DNA of 64,000 nt from Tyto alba (lineage: Eukaryota > Chordata > Aves > Strigiformes > Tytonidae), in assembly GCF_018691265.1 (NCBI RefSeq), contig NW_024881296.1, positions 2,081,779-2,145,778 on the forward strand, given 5' to 3'. The position numbers were made by a program, and so were the translations under genes. The notes beneath the pieces are model-generated. The model worked only from the letters and a program-made list of their open reading frames with translations. It made no database searches and was not told where the DNA came from. Positions 10,381 through 23,632 of this stretch are shown here, piece by piece. Every line of letters begins with the position of its first letter. The first letter of the stretch is position 1.

Positions 10381-11324
10381 GGGAATTGTTTTCAACAGGC
10401 TTCACAAGACAAACCAGCTCCTGAGGGGCTGTTGGGTGCCCTCCCACAAAGGGAGTGTGGGGAAGAGATACCCCCTCTTCGCATCAGTGGTGTTTGAATT
10501 TGGCTCCAACGTTTTGCCTCACTTCTTTCTGTAGTTTTACTTTTTCACAAAGAGAAATACACCCTTGGCACAGGATGATTGAGCAAGGCACCATCCCAGC
10601 TCCCACCCAGCCGGCTGGGGGGGACTGGAGCAAAGAACCGAGACAGCCAACACCACCAGCATGAAGGAGGTGAGGGCAAACCAGGGTGTAGGGGGGGCTT
10701 GATTGCCCTCTCTCCACTGGCTGACACCATGGGTAAATTGCCTGCAAGGGCGAAATCCTTGCAAAACCCCTGTTTTCGGCTCGCGCGGAGGGAGAGCTGG
10801 TTATGGGATTGGCATTGCCAAAGGAATGGTGGGCCGGCGAGGCAGCGAGCCAGACGCCCCATCTGCATCACAGTGGATATGGTGGTTAAGCATGAAGGCA
10901 TCCACTTCTTTAAAAACAAAACTTAGGGTAGGATGAAAAAAAAAAAAAAAAAAGACCCCCGGAGTGATTCCCAAGGTAAATCTAAATATTTCCAGGTTTG
11001 CTCACCCCTGTGGGTTTGATATATGCTGTAGCTGCTTGACCCAGAGGGCCTTTCAAAGCGCTCTGCAAGCCTCTGTGCCAAAATAAATGTTACCTTACCA
11101 TCAAGTAGGCAGAAGAATGAAAGCTGTAAGATGTGTGAGTGAGAAAAAAAGAGCCCAAACAGGAAAACCCCTTTCTTCTGATTTTAGAGTCCTGGATGAT
11201 CAAGGCTGTTCTGCTCACTCTGATGTAATCAGTTTGCAGATACCCAAATACACGTCCAGCCATGGAAAGTGCTCTCCCTTTGATTCCAGCAAAATCCTTT
11301 CTAATTCTCTTTAAATGTTCCAGG

Positions 11325-11690
11325 GCTTTTTGAAATGATTGCTATCAATGCCAACCAAATGCTTTAGATCTTTTTTCTTTTTTTGCCTGTCTTTAAATAG
11401 TTGCCTTATTTTTATGCAGCCCAGTTACTGCTGTACATGGAAAAAGTATCTAGAAAAGAGATCTGGTTTGCTTTAGCCTTTATACCATATAGCATTAGAC
11501 ACTTTAACCTTCTTTGTATTTACTTAGTTGCTTTAATATGATTTCTGTAACCCCTATACTTACTTTTTTCAATATAACTTATTAAATATTTATAATACAG
11601 TAGCCCATACACATCATATAGGTCAGACTTTTATTGCATGAGGCTCGCCATAGCTATCTCGTAAATCATAAGTCCCAGTCCCCCTAAAAG
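11325..11690. promoter_or_regulatory. Candidate conserved AT-rich block (weak)
   Basis: A long AT-rich but non-repetitive stretch with MEF2-like (CTTATTTTTATG at 11404-11415), TTTAAATAG and CTTTAATATG words, and few CpG. It could be a conserved enhancer or simply AT-rich intergenic DNA. I see no coding or repeat signature. Confidence 0.25.
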
Positions 11691-14600
11691 TTCAAAACCA
11701 GGCTTGTTCAGGTGAGCTCAGACTGAGTTTGTGAGGGAGCAGCTCAAAAAAAGCTAAACTGTTTAAAACAATAGATAGACTTGTTTGTTTAACCAGAAAA
11801 TAATAGATCCCCTCAGGCGCTAGATCTGCAGCATTTACCATGGGTAGGAACACTGCTGGATGGTCTGTTATTCTCTCTGTGCTCTTTAGTTGCTCTGAGG
11901 TGGGTACGTGACCATCATTCAGAGCATTTTTCCATTGCTGTGATGTCTCCCTCTTCCAGCCCAGCTTTAAACAGGCCATGAGGTGTGATCTTCAAGAATC
12001 ACAAAGCCCAGTCCAAATCCATGAGATTAAAGGCGAGCAAAATTCAGGACAGCTTGGGGGTATGTTATTCCTCTTTGCTTTTTTCAAGTTTTAGGTTTGT
12101 TTTTTTTTTTTTTTGTTGTTGTTTTTTTTTTTTTGTTGTTGTTGTTTTTGTTTTTTTTTTTGTTTGTTTGTTTTTTTATCCAATAGTTTAGCGATCATTT
12201 TATGTTTCTCTGGAAACTGGTTTTCCCCTTTAATTACAAGATGCCAGGAGCAGAATGTAGAAGAAAAACACCAACAAACATGTAATGCATAAGAAAGCCC
12301 TGGTGGCTGCCATTTAGTTGGCAACTGAGCAATCAGATTTATGTTTTTTTTTTTTTGGTTTTTTTTTTTTTTTTTTCCCTAGCTATTTTATTCAATGCCT
12401 TTTGGATCTTACCAGCTTTCATGGCAAGCCTAAGTTACTTGTTCACTGTTTGAACAAATGGTGTCCCAAACAGGACTGTGGGGATGAGTACCCCTTCATG
12501 ACCAACATGCCTGGGAGCCCAATGCCACCGTGGAGGGCTGGGGGTGCTGGTGACCCTGCTCATGCCAAGGCCCAGCGAACAGCTCCTACAGCCATGGGCA
12601 TGGTGCTGCTGCTTCTTCCATTGTCATTTCTCCGTTCAGTTCACCCCCTCGCAGAGCCATGGCCATGCATTTCTCCCCAACATGAGTCCCCATCCCTCAC
12701 TCTTGCTCTGATGCCCCATGCACTCCATCCCAGCACAATGTGGGGTTCCCTCGCTCTGAAAAAAAACCCTTCCCCAGCTAAGTCTACCCCACCTTAGCGG
12801 GGCTGCCTTGAGCAAGGATGAGACCTGTAGCACCATGACCCCTTCTGTCCTCGGGCAGGTTTGCACAGATGTGCACTGGATTCCTACCCCTGGTGTCAAG
12901 TTTAGAAAGAAAAACCTCCTCCAAGATTCCTTCCCAACGGGATTATTTTTGCGGCTAATGTTCCTTCATGCACTATCTGTTATGCCGTTATTAAAGCAGA
13001 GCTTGCCGACAACCGGGGAAGAAATATGCTCCTCACACTGTGACGCTTCCTCCACCCAGCTCGGGAGCAGGAACCAGGCGGCTGGGGTTGAGGGTGGCTG
13101 CTTCTCGCCCGCCTTCCTCCAGATAAACTTTCCCTGTAGAATGAAAAATGGTCGTTTGTGTTTCAGCAGACCATAAAAACCCCGTTTGAAAAACTTTTCA
13201 AGACTTCCAAGTTGGAACTTCCTTGAAAGACTTCAGACCGCATTGCCATATGGGGCAGTGGCATATGATTTAACGCATGCTACGCTGCTGATCCCACACC
13301 ACCACTGCCCTCCCTTTCCATGACAGGACCAGCAATGCTGCAGGGGTGTATTTGCTATAGGATGCTCCTTAACATCCCCTTGCATTTTTTCCAGCTTGAC
13401 AGTACATCTTTCTCCAGTAGTTTGCCACGGTGAAGCTCCCAACAAGCTGGTGGACACTGCCTTCACCTCTAGATACAGGCAGCTCACTACATACAGAAAC
13501 AAGTGTCTTCTCCCCAGCTCTGACACGCACACAGTTTTTTTCCTCCTTGTCCAAAAACTTCAACAAGAAACATTTCAAAGCAAACAAATGTGCATTCTGT
13601 TTCAGCTGGGAGGTTTCGTTTCATTTGGATATTTTATTTTTTTCTCCTCTTTCTTCTCCCTCTCAACACTGCTTGGAGTGCTAGAATGAGACACATTGAA
13701 GGGTTTTAGGGTTTTTTTACTTTCTTTTAACTTTTAAACTCCTGTTCCTCCATTTCCCCACTCTCCTTCCTTTCCCTAGCTCCCTTAATTTTACCCTGCC
13801 TTTCCCACTCTGGAAAAACCATGTATGAAACTATAGGATATGCTATAATTTCCTCTCTGTGTGGTTTCAAAATTAAAACCAAAACTAATTGAAAAAGGGG
13901 ATGAAACACTTTATTTGGGAGGAAGGCAGGAAAATTCTTCTTTTTCTCCTCTTGCAAATTCACACTTGGCTGTAGGGTTGGTTTTTTTTTTTTGCTTTCC
14001 CAGTTAATTTTCAGAGTTAATGCTGGTATTTAAACACACTGAGTTGAATGTCCAAGGTGTGCCTGCTCTGGCTGGATTTAGGCTGCAAAGCATCGGGGCT
14101 CCATGGCACTAGATGTCCTTCAGGACCATGGCTGCCACAAAAGCTCGTTTCCCAGTGACATCTGCACGGACCAGGCAACACAAAAGTGCCAATACACATT
14201 ACAAAGCACAGGTACTCCTACCCATAGACAAACTGTATGTCAAATATCTCCACCTGCCCTCAGTTTCTGCAGTTCGCCTGCTACAGCTGTCAAAGCAAGG
14301 GTAGATTTTGATGGGGGAATCTGAAGAGGAGAAGAGCAATATCTTCATAGATCCAGCCAGCTTTTTGCAAAGGGCAGCAGTGATGGCTTTTGCTCAGGGG
14401 CTGCAGAAGTGCTTGAAGAAAAGACCAAGGAGGGTCCAGCCCAAGCAGTGCCTTCCCTTTGCATTTCCCACAGTAGAGATGTGAACAAGTGGGCCTGAAA
14501 AATAAATGATTCTTTGGGCTGGTTTAGGCTTTCCTTAGTTAGCCTTTTCTGTGGTCTGCCTTTAATGAATTTTTCTTTAACCAGAAACCCAATTGTGTGC

Positions 14601-14838
14601 TGCGAGATGGTTCTGGTGGAAAATTTATAGTCTGCACCTGGCAGCAGAAGTTGTCACTGGGGGAGCACCTAAGCAATGCGTCCTCAGACACCAAAAAGCA
14701 AGAGAATGCTGAGGTTGGGACACGGCCCTGCTGACCTGCATTATGCCATATTGCACACCTTCCCCCAGACCGTGCCATGAGGTCATGGCTGAATCTATGG
14801 TAGCCTTGAAAAAAGAGTATCCTTGTTTGGTTGACTTC
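11691..14838. other. Gene-free unique sequence
   Basis: No supported gene. The 12318-12797 frame (159 codons on the plus strand) begins inside a T homopolymer and then runs through GC-rich sequence with no domain. T tracts occur at 12096-12178 and 12344-12376. I see no CR1, LTR or SINE signature. Confidence 0.5.
12096..12178. repeat. T-rich (TTG/TTTTG)n tract
   Basis: About 83 bp of T with regularly placed G (GTTGTT and GTTTGTTT units). It is a simple low-complexity tract, and a second T-rich run lies at 12344-12376. The overlapping phenylalanine/valine-rich frame is not a gene. Confidence 0.9.
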
Positions 14839-14861
14839 TTTTTTTTTTTTTTTTTTTTTTT
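14839..14861. repeat. T23 homopolymer
   Basis: Twenty-three uninterrupted T residues. The opposite strand gives the lysine run seen in overlapping frames. Confidence 0.9.
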
Positions 14862-17800
14862 CCTTTTCATCAGCTAACAGCTGTAACATCATGCAGAAAT
14901 TGCAGATCATGGTCCAGCTCCCCACATTTTTACTGTGAGTTGTCCAAACGCTGAGCACAAACAGCTTGCAAGTTTATACCCAAGGGACTGAACACAATAT
15001 TGATCTGAGAGAAACCTGTGATTTACAAGTGCAACTGTTCAAGTAACGTATACAGATGTAAAGAAGATGGGGCAGCCAGACTGTGAAAAAGAATAAAGAG
15101 TATGAGCTATAATAATAACAACAACCACCATCAGGAATCTTCCTCAACAGGACATCAAGATGAAATGACATCGGACAAGTCTACAGGGAGATTGTCTGTC
15201 AGGCAAGATTTCTACTGAAGTTAAGGTTGGAATCTGCCTGCTCTGTCCAAGCCATATAACAGTTATATTTGGGAAGATGCATTTGACCATGTCTCAGGTG
15301 GCTGTGAGCACCATGGGTGTCAGTAACCCATCAGCAGTGTTCATGGGACAGGGCACAAGGCTGGGATGTGCCATGGAGGAGGTGGGTGGGCAGCAGAGAG
15401 CATGGTCACAAAGTTCTTGGAGGACATAAAAGACCCTCAGCTGGCTTCCGCATGCTTGCTTCAGCCAAGGAGTAGAGCAGTGGCACTACTTCAGGTAATC
15501 AGCAATCGGAAAAACTCAGAAACTAAATACTGATGTTGAAAGGCAAGCAGGACTTGGCAATTTTTCCCACCTTCCCTTTACTGGGCATGGAAAGCTACTA
15601 ACCAGGCTGCTATTTCCTGGAGCTCTCCTTCTCCACTCATAATAAATACACTTTTTTTGCACTCATATAAAACCAGTACTTCAGCAGACAAATCACAAGC
15701 TGAAGATAAAACTGATAAGATGACATTAAAAAAAAAAAGTCCTTCCAAGGCCATATCTTAAAGGTTAAGAAGGACTTGATACACTCATGTCCTCTGCATG
15801 AACCCTTTTGCACATGGTTTGCACCAACATACAAGCGCCATATGTAAAGCTCTCTTGCCTCTTTTTTCTCCTCCCTTTTACCCCCCCTCCATTTATTTTT
15901 TTAATAATTTTGTTTGGTTTGGGGAAGATGGGTGATCTTCCACTGAAATACCCACTGATGGTTGCGACATGTAGTCGTGATGGTAGAGGTCCCTGCTCAT
16001 GGACCCATCAGAAGTCCCAGGACTGAGACCAACAGGCACTTCTGGATCATATTTGCCTCCAGCTTTTTGCTGCAACAGGTCATCAGCATGTTACCTCGCC
16101 CAAGGGTAATATATGATGCTGCACTTGAACCTGACTGGAGTACAGATTTCCATGGCATAACGCACAAAGAATAAACAGGCGCTCTCTGTTTTCAAAACCT
16201 TCAGAAGAGGTGGCTCCTATGGGCCGTATGTCTCTTTATTTTCCACATACCAATCTCCCCTTGCTTTCATGCTGCCAATCTGCTTTCCTCTTCTATCTCA
16301 TGCACGCCCACTAAAAAAATGATAATGAGTGTCTATAAGGGTAATGCATCACTCCTGTAAAATTTATCAGATCTGAAGTTAAAAAAACCCCATCTTTTAT
16401 TCCCTACTAAAAGGGAATTTTTATATCCAAAGACACAAAGGTAATACTCACTGCATTGCAGATTCAGTCTTTTTTTTTTCTTTTTTTTTTTTTTTTCACT
16501 CAACAATGGTGAAAAGATCTTATTTTTACAAGCAAATAGGAAGAAAATGCCTAAACACACCGTGGGAACATGTTTAAGAAGTTGATTTATGTTTCATGCT
16601 GAGCCTTACACCTGCAGTTCAAGCAAAACTCAACTTTGCCGCCCCACAGAGTCTAGTTTATTAGGTATCAAGGAGTCACAAGAAGCCATGTAATTAAAAC
16701 TGTAATTAACTGGAAAAGGAAAGTGCCACCTGAGTTTTGAGAGGCTGTCAATTTTATTTCCATTACAGCTCTCCTTCTGCTTCTTTTGTCTATAGGGTGT
16801 TTTTTCCCCCCATCTTGATAAGGAAAAACAAAGTGTTGTTTTTGCTTTTTTTTTTTTTTATTAACTAAAGAAGCCACCAAATTCTCCTATGTCTTAACTC
16901 TTGGGAAAAAAAAAAAAATCAAGCCACTTAGTTTTGAGCTCCGATGCAGGTTTCTCACAGTGGCATTTGCAGCTGTGTTTGCCAACAGGTGTCAAGTGTG
17001 GTCCAGGCAGAAAAAAGCCCTGAAATGTCCTACTGGCGATGGGTCAGCTGAGTTCAAAGCCCATTTGAACAAAACATAATCAATGCCCTTTAAAAAGAGG
17101 ATTGGTGGCGCCTTGTTAAAATGCATGACCTTGCTGCAGCGGGCGAGCCAAGCGCCGGGTGTCCCCGGATCCGGCACGTCTCTCCGAAGGCTGCAGGATC
17201 CTGCCGGAGATCACCGTAGCTTTGCTGTGGGCAGGACAAGGCCACGCACAGCAGTACAAAAAACATGCCCGGGAAAAATATGAGGTGATGTGATGAACCT
17301 TGTCAACCAGAGAAATTAAAAGCGAAAAGGGACCCGATCCCCTGTCCAAAAAAATAAATGTCCCAAGGATTTGAGTGGGATGTGCTGCCAGCCCTGTCCT
17401 TCCTCTGCCTCATGGATCCACCAGGAGCAAATTCCCAGGGGATCAGAAAGAGGTGCAAGAATAAAGTGACAGTCATTTAATAAGGTTTAGAGAAGAAAAG
17501 ACTTAGGTAAACTTCACATAGGAAAGAAAGTCATAGTAAAATATAGTTAAAGAGTAATTACCTAAAAGGGTAAAATGACAAGAAAAAAGATAGGATCTAT
17601 CATAGAGGTCGTTACAAGGGAGATTTATGAATATATATAAATTTTTGTAGAGGAGATGTTTGTCTTAGACCAGTATATGAAAGGGGGAATTGACATTCTT
17701 CCTTCTCCGTTTAACAGTTGACAAAAACCCATCAAGTGAAGTACCAGCCTTGAGAGGGGAAGTTATTATCGTAAAAAGCAATTTTCCTTTGGTGCTGTTC

Positions 17801-20555
17801 TGACAGGCTCGGGCTTCTTTTCCCCCAGCCTTAATCATTTGTAGCCTCTCCACTCCCGAAACAGCCCCAGCTTGCAAGGCATAGGTCTTGGGACCCTCCA
17901 GGTTTGAAGGCAGATCTTGATCAGTGCTAATTTGGGGAAGTGAGCCGGAGGTACCTGCAGCAGATGACACGCAGGGCTCAGCTTCTTATTCAGCTACAAG
18001 TCAGCAGGGGCACCCCCTGACCATCTGTGGTCTATAAATTACAGTAACACCGGCACACACTGCTTGTAAATCACCAATGAACAGGCTTTACCTTATGACA
18101 CACTACATGAACCCTGTTAGATATTCCAATAAACTCCCATAAACCATCTGATATAAACTCTGGGTTATGTTTCTTTGGGGGGGCAGGAGAAAAACCTGGA
18201 CTTTTCTGCACTTGCACAAACTTATGGGTGAAAGGAAGATGTGGCCTGAGCTGTGTTGTGTGTTTATGTACCATGTTTTCTTATGAAAGATTTCCATCCC
18301 CCTGCCATCATTAGTACAATATATATTTCACTTTCCAAGAGTGCATCAGCATCAGGTGCATCAGGTAAAGAGAGGCGTTGTTCTCCTGCAAAAAAAAAGA
18401 AACCACTTATTTAAAAAATGCAATCTTACATGAGCCTGCATGACTTGTCCTCCACCCTAGCTGTGCCAATCACAGGCTGATAACGGGAGAGGATCACTCA
18501 TGTCCTTTGTTTTTGGAGGAGCAAGAAGACCCAACCCATGACATCAAGCCAGCCATAATGCCTACAAAGTGAAAAATAAGCTACTATTTCTCACCACCTC
18601 TGCATCCCAAGGGCTAGAGCTGAGGCTTGCTGTCTCTAGCAGGGCAGACCATCCTGTAAGATCTCCTCACTTGCTTCTTTCTCCCTGTGAAGTGGCTTTT
18701 TTACCCCAGTCTGGTAACAGGGTGGCAGGCTCTATGGTCTGACACACCATCAACCCCGCCCCAGGAGTTGCACTCTTGCAACACAAATTGATATGGATAG
18801 CTCTTACCTGCTGTGATGTTTCATGGAGGTTACATCTGCCAGGAGCTACTATAAGCAGAAGTCTCAGCACATGGCCGTGTGCTTCTCAGTTCATGGCTGG
18901 TTGGGGCACAGACACTGCTCCTCTGAGAAACCTGGCACTTGACTTCAAGCTTTCTCCCAAGACCCATCAAAGGATCACTTGTGATAATTATATTGGTAAT
19001 CCCCGTGTCTACTCTGTCACATGGGCAAAAAAACCTGTAAAATAAGTTATTCAGATTGTGGGGGATATGCCAAGTAAACAATCTGACAAATGTTATTTGT
19101 CCAGCTTTTTTGCTGACCATGAACAAATGTGGGCTGTTGCATAGACAGACAGCAATGGCTGTGTCACCACTCCTCGGCAAGTTCCTTAATTGAATCTGAA
19201 ATCCTGACCCCTCTCAGGAGGCAGTGGGAGCCTTGCAGTCATCTTACTCATGCATAGCACAAGCTTCCTAAGGCAACATTATGTTTATCTGGATTTCTTA
19301 AGGCGATAGGGGCTGGCTTCTCATCACATTCTGCATGGCTGTATGGGTGTGTGGGTGCACGCCTGCATCAACATACGCTTTCAAACCCATTGGATGACAG
19401 CAGTCAAACCGGACAGATGTTCCCAACTTATGGAGTCAGGGAACCAAGGCAACCTTGGCTACCTCTTGCAATGACAGTGGGGTGAACTCAACTGTCTGTA
19501 GACATCAGAGAATCCACATCTGCAAGAGCAATCCATGGGAAAACACCCTCCCTTGCTCCCTCTGGTCATTGAGGGTCCAGTTAATTAATACTCATTAATA
19601 CTGCTATTTTTTAATATATATATGTTTTTTTAATGAGAACACAGCTTCCAGGCTCCAGCCAAAATTGATGCTTCCTTGGCTAAGAGATACACACCAGAAA
19701 ACATCTAGTCTAATGAGAAAAAAAGGTAGAAGCAGTATGTTCTCTGGAGGTACCAGGACCACCAGCATTGCTTGATCCCTGTTACCCAGCACAACTGCAT
19801 CTGACTGAAACTTTTTGAACAGTCTCAGGAGCAATTTTTAAGTCACCAGAAATGCACATTCAGAGCATTTATTGAATCTAGGTTGAGCCTGTATAGTTAG
19901 TTTAGTTTTAGGAAAAAGTAGTGAATAAAATAAAGCTAGTGTTTTAATCTCTTTTACTCAGGAAATGAATCCTATTTGAATGTTACTTTACGTTTTCCTG
20001 GAAAAAAAAATAAAAAGTTTAAAATATAACCATAATTAATCCATGTCAGTTCAGACAAATACCCTCTGATCTTTGGGCAGGTAATTTTTGCTTCATAAAC
20101 TTTTAAACTTGGAGGTAACATACAAGGAGCATCTTTGCAGTGTTTTTCCATCCAGCAAAAGAGCCCCAAACCTCACTGTTGATAGTGAGGCAGTGGGAAG
20201 CCCCAGATCAGGTCTGGGCATCATGGCACCAAGGCTCTCTGGAGCTCACCCATGAAGATCCCCCCACCTTGCAGGTGTTCAGCCTCCTCCTCTACCTCTC
20301 CACTGCCCTCTCCAACCACCACTTTCTGTGCACTCCGACAAGAAGTGATAGCGCTATTTCTGGTTTTTAACAAGATTTGGAAAGCATTCAAGTGGCTGAC
20401 TAAGTGGTTGGAAACAAGGAAGCAGAAGGATGTTTTGGCATCCTGCGATGTGTGCATGAAGAGCATAGACACAAACACATTGGATGCACATACTGTAAAA
20501 CAAGATTACAAGGAGAGTACGAACTAATAAAAGCCTATTAAAACATCATGGACGC
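14862..20555. other. Gene-free unique sequence
   Basis: No gene is supported over 5.7 kb. Visible content is a split T tract (T10, C, T16 at 16470-16496), a modest CpG-containing GC cluster at about 17130-17225 that is too short for a CpG island, and AT-rich purine-heavy DNA at 17455-17640. All open frames are shorter than about 120 codons without recognisable domains. Confidence 0.5.
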
Positions 20556-20559
20556 TATT

Positions 20560-20800
20560 GCTGCTCGCATGCATGCCTACGTATTAAAATAACAAATATT
20601 TCATGTGAACGTGCAGTTTGAACATGACTGATCTCAGATATAACTTTCAGCAACCTTTAAATACATAACGCCATCCTGTAATTAATGTAGCCTATCCTGA
20701 AATTTGAGGGATTTATTGATACTGGCAGAAACATTTGTAAATAACTTGGGGAAGTTCATGACATACCTTCTATCTCAAGGGATTTCATTATTTTTTTCCC
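20560..20800. promoter_or_regulatory. Candidate conserved block (weak)
   Basis: Unique, balanced sequence with POU/homeodomain-like words (GCATGCATGCC at 20568-20578, TGTAATTAATG at 20677-20687) and forkhead-like AACAAATATTT (20591-20601). There is no coding potential. The call is from motif content. Confidence 0.3.
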
Positions 20801-21129
20801 TTTTTTTTTTCCAGCTACCATCAATAAATTCATTCAGAGCCCTTACCATACATTGACAAATACAGTTGGAAATCCTCAGTAGAAAGTTTAAGAAAGTACC
20901 AACATGACGAAAGAGCCTCATTGTGTTTTTATTTCTTTTGTTCTCTTTCACTTACAGTGAAATATATATAACCACATTTGAAGGGATTGCTTCTGAGGTC
21001 TGCAGTGAAAAAAAAAGCAAAAGCAGACCATAAGCAAAGCAAACTGCAAAAGGATTTTACACAAATTCTTCAGGAGAAACCATGGCCAAACCATTGGCTT
21101 CTGTTCAAGCACAAAGTAGGCTACCAGCG

Positions 21130-21255
21130 CTGAAATGTTATGTATTGGTGCAGACCAGGCACACACATACGGAGAGGTTATATCTTTTATTAGGCCAACT
21201 GATATAGTTGGAGAAAAAAAAACCATTTCAACACAGCCCTTCCCTGGAGGAATGA
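21130..21255 (+). mobile_element. Ancient interspersed repeat of a kind abundant in turtles and crocodilians
   Basis: The core GAGAGGTTATATCTTTTATT (21171-21190), followed by a GGCCAACT word and, after a short gap, GTTGGAGA, closely resembles a repeat I recall as very common in turtle and crocodilian genomes (a block beginning with an ATCTTTTATTGGACCAACTT-like phrase). The relic is diverged and its ends are unclear. I do not assign a family name. Its presence supports a sauropsid origin for the window. Confidence 0.5.
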
Positions 21256-21782
21256 AAATGCCAACAGCCTCAGCTTGGGAAAGATACTGTTCTGTTGGGT
21301 GTCCAAGGAAGAAGAGAAGAATCTCAAAGTCGTGGTGCATGTTCCTCACATTCTACAATCCCTACAATTCCAAAACTTGGCCATGACCCTACAGCTATGT
21401 ATTTAAAATTTGTGCACTAACGAGGACAAGAAATATCCCATCATTTTTCTAGGCGAGGGTTTCCATACCTGAGGTCTACACGGTGCCAGCATATGGTCAC
21501 AGCATCCAGAGCATCAGATGGCAGAATATTTTGCTGTTACCAAGCTGCATCTAAGTAGGTTAGTGGAGCAGACTGGCACACGTTCCCCTTCACTTGATCT
21601 TCACATTTCTGCATGGTTTCTCTAAATCTTGTAAAGCATTTCTTGTGTGGGACTACTTTATCTTCAGGAGGTATTTTTGCCTTTGAATGTATATATTTGT
21701 ACACACTTACATTGGATTAAAGATGGTAAGACAAAAGAATTACATTTTCGATTAAAAGAATAACTGTTCGTTTTTGTGTTGG

Positions 21783-21803
21783 TTTTTTTTTTTTTTTTTT
21801 TTT
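21783..21803. repeat. T21 homopolymer
   Basis: Twenty-one T residues, simple repeat. Confidence 0.9.
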
Positions 21804-22814
21804 AATCTTTCATTATATCTTTCTTTCTAGGGCCTAAATTTGAGGTACTGATCTCACATAACAAGCAATCAGCCTTTTGTACAAAAAAAAGTCCCCAAAT
21901 ACTTGGAAAATACCCCAAAATGTGCTTCTGAGCTGCTTGTTTCATTGACTTGGATGCACTGGCTACATTTCAAACAGCAAGTAGAGCCAGGTGGAGGTAC
22001 AAATGGCTGCACATAACATACCTCAGACCTCCCCATGGCTTCTCCATCCCTCCCACTCACCTCCCACTGTACTGTATTGAGTGCCCCAGTGTTTCCTCAC
22101 TCTTTACTCTACTACATCATCAAACGTTTTCAATAAAAGTGTCTCCAACTCAGTGTCCACGAGCCTCCACTCCGGTATACTGGGGCTTTATTTTCTGGGG
22201 AGAAAGAGCCATTTTAGGTTCTACCATGTTGTGATTCCCACTGCCTGTAGGGACAGAGAAGGTAGGCCCTGGATAAATGAAAAAGGGCACTTTTCTCCTC
22301 CAAGAGAGAGGAGAAAGAAATGGCACATCAGGAACATACGTGGTCCTCGCTGACTCCTGTCTGGCTGTGGTGGATGGGGCGATTATCCAAAAAGGGTGTC
22401 CCTCTTACTGCGAGTGGCAGGAGGGTTTTTGGCTGCCCTGGATGGAATGGGAGAGCTGTGCTGATGCAGAGAGGTTGAGGAGGGTTTACTTCACCAGTGA
22501 GGAGTTCCCCCCCAAAAATGGGCACAGGAAGCATCAGAAATCGAGATTTTTTTCTGCATCTCAAGAAACAGTCAGCTGAAATGTAATTAAAAATGGGGTT
22601 CAGCTTCTCACCTCCTCCCATTGCTTTTATGTTGCAATAATCCACCTCTCAAGCTTGTTCAGGTTTCCAACTTCAGGATGCTGCCTTCAAGGCTAAGCAG
22701 GGTGCCAGCAGTGTGAACTGAAGCTGCCATCCAAGGTGCCTGCGGAGGACCAACAGCAAGTGGGATCCAACAAACTACTGTCCTCCCTTCCTACTGCTTT
22801 TTCCTGAAAAATGT

Positions 22815-22912
22815 TGGGGTTTTTTGTTTTGTTTTGTTTTGGTTTGGTTTGGTTTGGTTTTTTTCTGTTTGTTTGCTTGTTTGTTTTTGTTTTTGTTTTT
22901 GTTTTTGTTTTC
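22815..22912. repeat. (TTTTG/TTTGG/TTTGT)n tract
   Basis: About 98 bp of T with G at every fourth to sixth base. It changes phase from TTTTG to TTTGG to TTTG to TTTTTG along its length, as in an expanded and mutated simple repeat. Open frames across it (up to 149 codons) are artefacts. Confidence 0.9.
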
Positions 22913-23573
22913 TGGCATGGGCATGGATAAAACTGATGCTGCTGCAGGGAAGAGAAAAAAACCCCGCCAAACAAAATCAGCAATGGGCATTTCTGTTGCA
23001 GGAAAACACAACATCTTGCCCACTGGGAGTGGAGCTCACTCCTCCAACCCAGATTTCTTCCAGCCTTGGTCCCCGCAGTGCCCAGAAACCCCCTAGAACC
23101 TTCCCCTTGTTCCTTGCTGGGGCCCCCAAAACCCCTAGGAGCAGCGTGAGGAGACTGTTGTGCTGCTGCCAGAGGATCAAAGTTGTCAGCTGCGAGGATG
23201 AAGAATTTGAGGTTGGCTGTCAGAGCACTTGGAGCTCAGGAGGGGTTTGGAGGAATGCAAGCTGGGGTTATATAAAACACTGACTCATGCTGAGAAATCA
23301 CGAGTTTTGAGAGATTCAACTGAGGAATGAGAAAAACCTCAAGCTGCACATTGCTTACAAGTCAACAGGAACCAGGGGATGCTGGGGACCCCTGAAAAGC
23401 AGGCCTTGGCGCAGGGCTTTTTTGAAGTCCTGCCACCAATCCCAGGAGGAACCGAAAGCCATGTTCATCTGTCAGGGGGGGAAATCTGGCCCTTTCTTAT
23501 TTCAAGAAAGTCGGTGTGGGCATTTCAGCTTTATTCATTGGAAAGAACTGCCTAAGGTGGAGTAAAGGGAAGG

Positions 23574-23632
23574 GGTTTTTTGCCTTTTTTTGTGTTTTTT
23601 TTTTTTTTTTGTTTTTTTTTTTTTTTTTTTCT
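23574..23632. repeat. Interrupted T homopolymer
   Basis: T runs of up to 20 bases separated by single G, C or GTG interruptions. Simple repeat. Confidence 0.85.

Larger units (their letters stand above)
9245..11320. other. Gene-free block around A-rich tracts
   Basis: I find no supported gene. Open frames of 100-138 codons on both strands between 9305 and 10926 owe their length to A/T homopolymers or GC-rich DNA and conflict with each other. Another A18 run lies at 10936-10953. The remainder is unique sequence with no clear signal. Confidence 0.55.

Noticed and set aside
12318..12797. Open frame of 159 codons on the plus strand
   Set aside because: It starts in a T homopolymer, then runs through GC-rich unique DNA with no recognised motif or exon signals.
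17130..17225. Possible CpG island or promoter
   Set aside because: The GC-rich part is under 100 bp and has no adjacent exon, TATA element or long CpG run.
22834..23283. Open frame of 149 codons on the plus strand
   Set aside because: Its first part is the TTTTG repeat, read as Phe, Val, Cys and Leu, and the rest has no domain.
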